Source of the DNA: Vicinamibacteria bacterium
GTDB lineage: Bacteria > Acidobacteriota > Vicinamibacteria > Fen-336 > JAGNNV01
Reading direction: 5' to 3'
DNA length: 62,501 nt
NCBI GenBank assembly: GCA_019694155.1
Contig: JAIBCN010000204.1
Span: 1-62,501, forward strand
Part shown: piece by piece, positions 59,505 through 62,501 of the stretch
Numbering within the stretch: position 1 is the stretch's first letter
Layout of the letters: each line of letters starts with the position of its first letter
The notes under the pieces: model-generated
Told to the model about the DNA's origin: nothing
Database searches by the model: none
What the model saw: the letters and a program-made list of their open reading frames with translations, nothing else
Position numbers and translations under genes: made by a program

Positions 59505-60470
59505 ATGCCAAGCAAGTACGTCCTCGAGCAGGAGTTGGGAGCCGGCGGCATGGGTCGCGTCTATCGGGCGCGGCTCACCGGCGAAGCCGGTTTCGAGCGC
59601 CCCGTGGTCATCAAGAAACTGCTCGACGCGAACGACCTCTCCTTGATCTCCCTCTTCGTCGAGGAAGCCCGGCGGTACGCCGTTCTCGACCACGAGAACA
59701 TCGGCCGCATCTTCGACTTCGACCGCATCGACAACGACCTTTGCATCGTCCTCGAGTTCATCGACGGCTGGAGCCTCTCCGAGTTCATCGACCGTCACGT
59801 CCTCCTGGACCGCCTGCCTCCCGCGGAGATCGTGGTCTTCATCATCAGCCGCGTCTGCCGCGGCCTGCAGTACGTCTTCGAGCGCGCGGCCATCGTCCAC
59901 CGCGACGTCTCGCCTTCGAACATCATGATGACCCGCGAAGGCACGGTGAAGCTCATCGACTTCGGCATCGCGGCGCGCAGCGGCACGCGCAGTGAGAACC
60001 TCGTGGGCAAGCCCTCGTACATGGCCCCCGAGGTCATCGCCTCGATGAGCATGGACAACCGCAGCGACGTCTTCTCCCTGGGCGCCGTCTTCTACGAGAT
60101 GCTCACCCTCGACCGCCTGTTCAAGGGCGCCACCGCGGAGGCCACCCTTATCGAAGTGGTGGCGGGTGTCATGCGCTCTCCGCGCGACATCAACAAGGAC
60201 GTCCCCCAGCCCGTGCTCGAGATCCTCGCCAAAACCCTCGAGCGCCGCATCGAAAAGCGCTACCAGAGCGCCGCCGAACTGGGTGCCGCCTGCGAGCACT
60301 GGCTCTACGACAAAGGCTACGGCCCCACCAACCTCACCCTGAAGGAGTACCTGAGCGCCCTCTTCGGCGCCAACACCGGCACCCTCACCCTCGAGCGGCC
60401 CCAGTTCCCGGTGATCGAACTCTCGATGTACCCCATCATCGACGGCGGCAAGACCCAGCGCCCCCGCTGA
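59505..60470 (+). CDS. Ser/Thr protein kinase (Hanks type), cytoplasmic
   Basis: The 321-residue kinase shows KYVLEQELGAGGMGRVYRAR (glycine loop), RPVVIKKLLDANDLSLISLF with the ATP Lys, AIVHRDVSPSNIMMTREGTV (catalytic loop), KLIDFGIAARSGTRSENLVG (DFG) and SYMAPEVIASMSMDNRSDVF. The protein ends about 65 residues after the kinase core and has no membrane segment or sensor domain. It is a soluble kinase, probably controlled by a partner. HRDVSPSN is the form common in deltaproteobacterial and acidobacterial kinases. An FHA-phosphatase and a VWA-FHA protein elsewhere in the window could be its partners. Confidence 0.94.
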   Translation: MPSKYVLEQELGAGGMGRVYRARLTGEAGFERPVVIKKLLDANDLSLISLFVEEARRYAVLDHENIGRIFDFDRIDNDLCIVLEFIDGWSLSEFIDRHVLLDRLPPAEIVVFIISRVCRGLQYVFERAAIVHRDVSPSNIMMTREGTVKLIDFGIAARSGTRSENLVGKPSYMAPEVIASMSMDNRSDVFSLGAVFYEMLTLDRLFKGATAEATLIEVVAGVMRSPRDINKDVPQPVLEILAKTLERRIEKRYQSAAELGAACEHWLYDKGYGPTNLTLKEYLSALFGANTGTLTLERPQFPVIELSMYPIIDGGKTQRPR

Positions 60471-60518
60471 CCACCGCCCGCCGGCCGTGCGTCCGCCACC
60501 GCGGGAGAATCCCTCGAC

Positions 60519-60565
60519 GTCATTGCGAGGCCTCCGGCGCCTCGGACCGGCCGAAGCAATCTCGC
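60519..60565 (+). repeat. REP-like intergenic element, copy F (forward)
   Basis: The copy begins GTCATTGCGAGGCCTCCGGC and ends GGCCGAAGCAATCTCGC. It lies in the 151-base gap between the kinase and a convergent VOC gene. It shares the middle GGACCGGCC-type block with copy E. The gap holds nothing else recognisable. Confidence 0.74.
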
Positions 60566-60621
60566 GGGGGGCTGGACTGCCGCGCCGCCGCTACCAGCCG
60601 GCCTCGTCGGCCGGCCGCATC

Positions 60622-61047
60622 CTAGTCGTGAACCACGCCCGGACGCCGCTGCGCCACGTGCCACAACACGCCGCTGGGGTCGATGAGGTACGCGATTCGA
60701 AGGCCCCAAGGCTGGACCGCCGGCTCTTTCGGCTTCGGCACCTTGAATCGGGCCGGAAGATCCAGGCTGCTGATGTGCTTCCACCACGCATCGAGATCGT
60801 CCACCATCAGCTGCATCATGCAGTTCTCGGCCCACTCCTTCTGAAAGCGCCGCTGCAGAAGGAACCCTCCTGAACCCGCGCGGAAGATCGCGACGTCACT
60901 GCTGTCGAGGAGTTTCTCGAAGCCTATCGCCTCATAGAACCTCTTCGACAGCTCGAAATCCCGCGCAGGCAGGAAGGGTCGAGCGCATTCGGCCCCGCTC
61001 GGAACGCCCGACATGTGGGTGCTGGTGGGGTTCGTTGAATCAGTCAT
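60622..61047 (-). CDS. VOC-superfamily protein (glyoxalase-like)
   Basis: The 141-residue single VOC module shows CARPFLPARDFELSKRFYEA, IGFEKLLDSSDVAIFRAGSG, LQLMVDDLDAWWKHISSLD-type middle, and AYLIDPSGVLWHVAQRRPGV as the metal-binding end. The stretch DPSGVLWHVAQ fits the final strand of the family. There is a flexible Thr/Ser-rich N-terminus. It starts within the upstream gene's stop (ATGA). The substrate is unknown. Confidence 0.82.
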   Translation of the reverse strand: MTDSTNPTSTHMSGVPSGAECARPFLPARDFELSKRFYEAIGFEKLLDSSDVAIFRAGSGGFLLQRRFQKEWAENCMMQLMVDDLDAWWKHISSLDLPARFKVPKPKEPAVQPWGLRIAYLIDPSGVLWHVAQRRPGVVHD

Positions 61048-61529
61048 CCTTGGCCTGTCTCCTCCGCAACCGGGGTTGAGCCGCGGGCCCGGTGAACCTC
61101 ATAGAACCGCTTCTCCACCAGTCGAAACGAACCCTCGCCGAAATGCTCCGGGCTCACCTTGACGATCGAGGCCGGATCGGAACCCTGGTCGCCCTCCCAG
61201 CACGCAAAGAGCTCCACCACCGGCTCCCGGGTCAGGCAATCCACAAGACAGGCCCGAAGGGCCGCCACCGACTCCTGAGCGCACCGATGTTCTGCCACGT
61301 CTTCCGCGTTCTCCGGGTCCGGCTCGGCGATCGGAGCCCTTTCATCCGTGCAATAGCCGAAGCCGCACGAGCAGCCCGTGTGTGATCCCAGGTAGACCAC
61401 CAGAGGCTTCGAGAAGCGCTCCCGTACCATCTCCCGCTCTTCCGTGACCGGCCGGACGTTGAACCCCGGGCGATGCTGATCGAAAGGAACGGGAGCGACC
61501 GGGTGGGTTGTCGCCAGATACAGGGCCAT
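61044..61529 (-). CDS. Conserved protein with CxCxxxxC motif
   Basis: The 161-residue soluble protein begins MALYLATTHPVAPVPFDQHR and contains GSHTGCSCGFGYCTDERAPI. Its group of three close Cys residues (CSCGFGYC) suggests metal or redox binding. Later Cys occur in EHRCAQESVAALRACLVDCL. The end SPEHFGEGSFRLVEKRFYEV is acidic and basic in turn. It resembles uncharacterised proteins found in many phyla, and I give no function. An extension from a GTG at 61544 is possible. It overlaps the VOC gene by four bases. Confidence 0.72.
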   Translation of the reverse strand: MALYLATTHPVAPVPFDQHRPGFNVRPVTEEREMVRERFSKPLVVYLGSHTGCSCGFGYCTDERAPIAEPDPENAEDVAEHRCAQESVAALRACLVDCLTREPVVELFACWEGDQGSDPASIVKVSPEHFGEGSFRLVEKRFYEVHRARGSTPVAEETGQG

Positions 61530-61571
61530 GCACACTACGAGCACCTCATCTTCAACGATGCAGACCGCTCC

Positions 61572-62033
61572 TTAGGCCTCGTCGTAGGCTTTCTCGAGGG
61601 CCGCGACATCGAGCTTCACCATGGTCATCATGGCTTCCATCACGGCCTTCACCTTCCCGGCGTTCGGGTCGCGGATCAGTTCGATGAATCGCCGGGGGAC
61701 AATCTGCCACGAGAGGCCGAACGGATCCTTGATCCAGCCGCACTGGCTGGGCCTTGCGCCGGCCTTGACGAGCTTGTCCCAGTATTCGTCGACTTCCGCC
61801 TGGTCTTCGCAGTCGACGTAGAGCGAGAATCCTTCGGAGAAGGTGAAGTACGAGCCTCCGTTGTAGCCCATGAAAACCTGACCACCCACGACGAATTCGG
61901 CGGAGGCAACCGGGCCGTCCTTACCGGTGCGAGCAACACTCCTGATCTGCGAGTCCGGGAATGTGGCCGTGTAGAACGCCATGGCCGCCTCGAGCTGATC
62001 GTTGAACATCAGGAAGGGTGTTACCTTGGTCAT
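61572..62033 (-). CDS. PhnB-like VOC protein
   Basis: The 153-residue protein shows KVTPFLMFNDQLEAAMAFYT, ATFPDSQIRSVARTGKDGPV, VFMGYNGGSYFTFSEGFSLY, VDCEDQAEVDEYWDKLVKAG and CGWIKDPFGLSWQIVPRRFI. The WIKDPFGLSWQIVP stretch is the mark of the PhnB/3-demethylubiquinone methyltransferase-like VOC group. Its enzymatic role is not known. It is in the same direction as the next two small genes, with 42 bases between. Confidence 0.9.
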   Translation of the reverse strand: MTKVTPFLMFNDQLEAAMAFYTATFPDSQIRSVARTGKDGPVASAEFVVGGQVFMGYNGGSYFTFSEGFSLYVDCEDQAEVDEYWDKLVKAGARPSQCGWIKDPFGLSWQIVPRRFIELIRDPNAGKVKAVMEAMMTMVKLDVAALEKAYDEA

Positions 62034-62330
62034 CGGAGATGCTCCATTTCTTCGGGGGGCGCGGAAAGAGCGTACCCGCTCCGTGCGCTGCGTGGGTACT
62101 CCTGTCCTGAAACAACCAACGAGGGCCTCGCAGCTGTCCGCGGGGACTTCAGGTGATCACGTCCCGGCAGCAAGCCAGTTCAGGCGCCTTTGTCCGGTGC
62201 GCGGATTTGCTGGGCAGCGTGGCCACCCAAGCTTCATCGAGACGGGGGGGGTGGCAATGACGGCTGGGCCAATTGCCGGTTTCGAACGCGGGTCTCAAAC
62301 CGAGGCCTTTGTTCGTCAGCCTTGTGGGTG
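62034..62330. other. Intergenic region without recognised gene
   Basis: This is 297 bases between the PhnB-like gene and the gene at the edge. It probably contains the promoter of the PhnB-like gene. GGTTT (62278-62282) and AAACC (62297-62301) could pair with a few bases around them and might end the edge gene. I see no tRNA, repeat or convincing promoter. Confidence 0.4.
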
Positions 62331-62501
62331 TTACTTCTCCACCACGCAGACAAGCCCTTCGCCTGACGGCTGACTCTCCACCGGGCCGACTCTGCCGGCG
62401 ACGCGCCAGCGGAAGGTGCCTAACCAGGGGAGGCGGAGATCGAACTCCCGGGTGTCGATGTCGAGTGAGACCACGGGGACGTCGGAGTCGATGGCGAGGA
62501 C
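62331..62501 (-). CDS. Partial unknown protein, C-terminal 56 residues
   Basis: A frame open to the right edge reads VLAIDSDVPVVSLDIDTREF, then DLRLPWLGTFRWRVAGRVGP and ends GEGLVCVVEK before TAA at 62331. The alternation of hydrophobic and charged residues looks like a real beta-rich protein end, and codon use agrees with the neighbours. The rest of the gene lies outside the window, so no family can be named. Confidence 0.55.
   Translation of the reverse strand, partial: VLAIDSDVPVVSLDIDTREFDLRLPWLGTFRWRVAGRVGPVESQPSGEGLVCVVEK

Noticed and set aside
62268..62310. tRNA-like T-loop sequence (GGTTTCGAACGCGGG)
   Set aside because: No acceptor stem, anticodon arm or D-arm could be matched around it.

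Overview
The window looks like chromosomal DNA of a GC-rich member of the Acidobacteriota. This is inferred from two family signatures rather than from a marker gene. One is a PadR regulator coupled to an ADOP-type FtsX/MacB permease (18778-19104 and 16076-18778). The other is a VWFA-related protein of the kind abundant in Acidobacteria (47882-48802). Genes are tightly packed on both strands, many are joined by ATGA, GTGA or TTGA stop/start overlaps, and GTG and TTG starts are common. I found no rRNA, tRNA, CRISPR array, transposase, phage gene or integrase, and no gene-free stretch longer than 300 bases.

Layout. 1-5,100: end of a tricorn-like S41 protease, inorganic pyrophosphatase with a PQQ-type sugar dehydrogenase lipoprotein, a PIG-V-like mannosyltransferase, and a TrkA-domain K+ channel. 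5,150-10,670: feoA-feoB followed by a giant Ala/Glu/Arg-repeat protein with an N-terminal SRPBCC domain and two C-terminal SnoaL-like domains. 10,700-16,030: lipoprotein, M19 dipeptidase, PaiB-like flavoprotein, LOG-family protein, 5'-nucleotidase-like protein. 16,070-19,170: PadR/ADOP operon with a large palindromic operator. 19,250-28,980: Na+/H+ antiporter, phosphoesterase, NtrY-type kinase, VWA-FHA membrane protein, SixA, VOC protein, YyaL-type thioredoxin-fold protein. 29,250-37,010: inositol catabolism locus (iolD, iolB, a LacI regulator, iolG) next to a GH4 glycosidase and an APC permease. Two 12-bp palindromes of one type (TGGARCGYTCCA) tie the two halves into a likely single regulon. 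37,150-41,450: CPA2 antiporter, cyclic-nucleotide-binding protein coupled to a second K+ channel, and a TPR-like exported protein. 41,600-44,140: exported Spy/CpxP-like protein, ECF sigma, anti-sigma, and a second Spy/CpxP-like protein. 44,310-47,010: lysine 6-aminotransferase, a 75-residue protein and a diaminopentanoate-dehydrogenase-like oxidoreductase. 47,190-51,910: DUF4126 protein, VWFA protein, FHA-GAF-PP2C phosphatase, GAF-like protein, YmdB phosphodiesterase. 51,940-56,330: housekeeping operon xseA-xseB-ispA-tlyA-nadK. 56,320-60,470: ruvX-mltG-membrane protein operon, and a Ser/Thr kinase. 60,620-62,501: small VOC and Cys-motif genes and the tail of one more gene at the edge.

Two kinds of non-coding repeats sit at gene ends. 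Six copies of a ~46-bp REP-like unit occur, four of them as two inverted pairs between convergent genes. A 167-bp palindrome lies between iolG and the APC permease, and its two tips supply the stop codons of both genes. The most unusual coding item is the SRPBCC/105-bp-repeat/SnoaL protein behind feoAB. The most testable regulatory prediction is the LacI operator pair. The most interesting small pathway candidate is the lysine aminotransferase operon.
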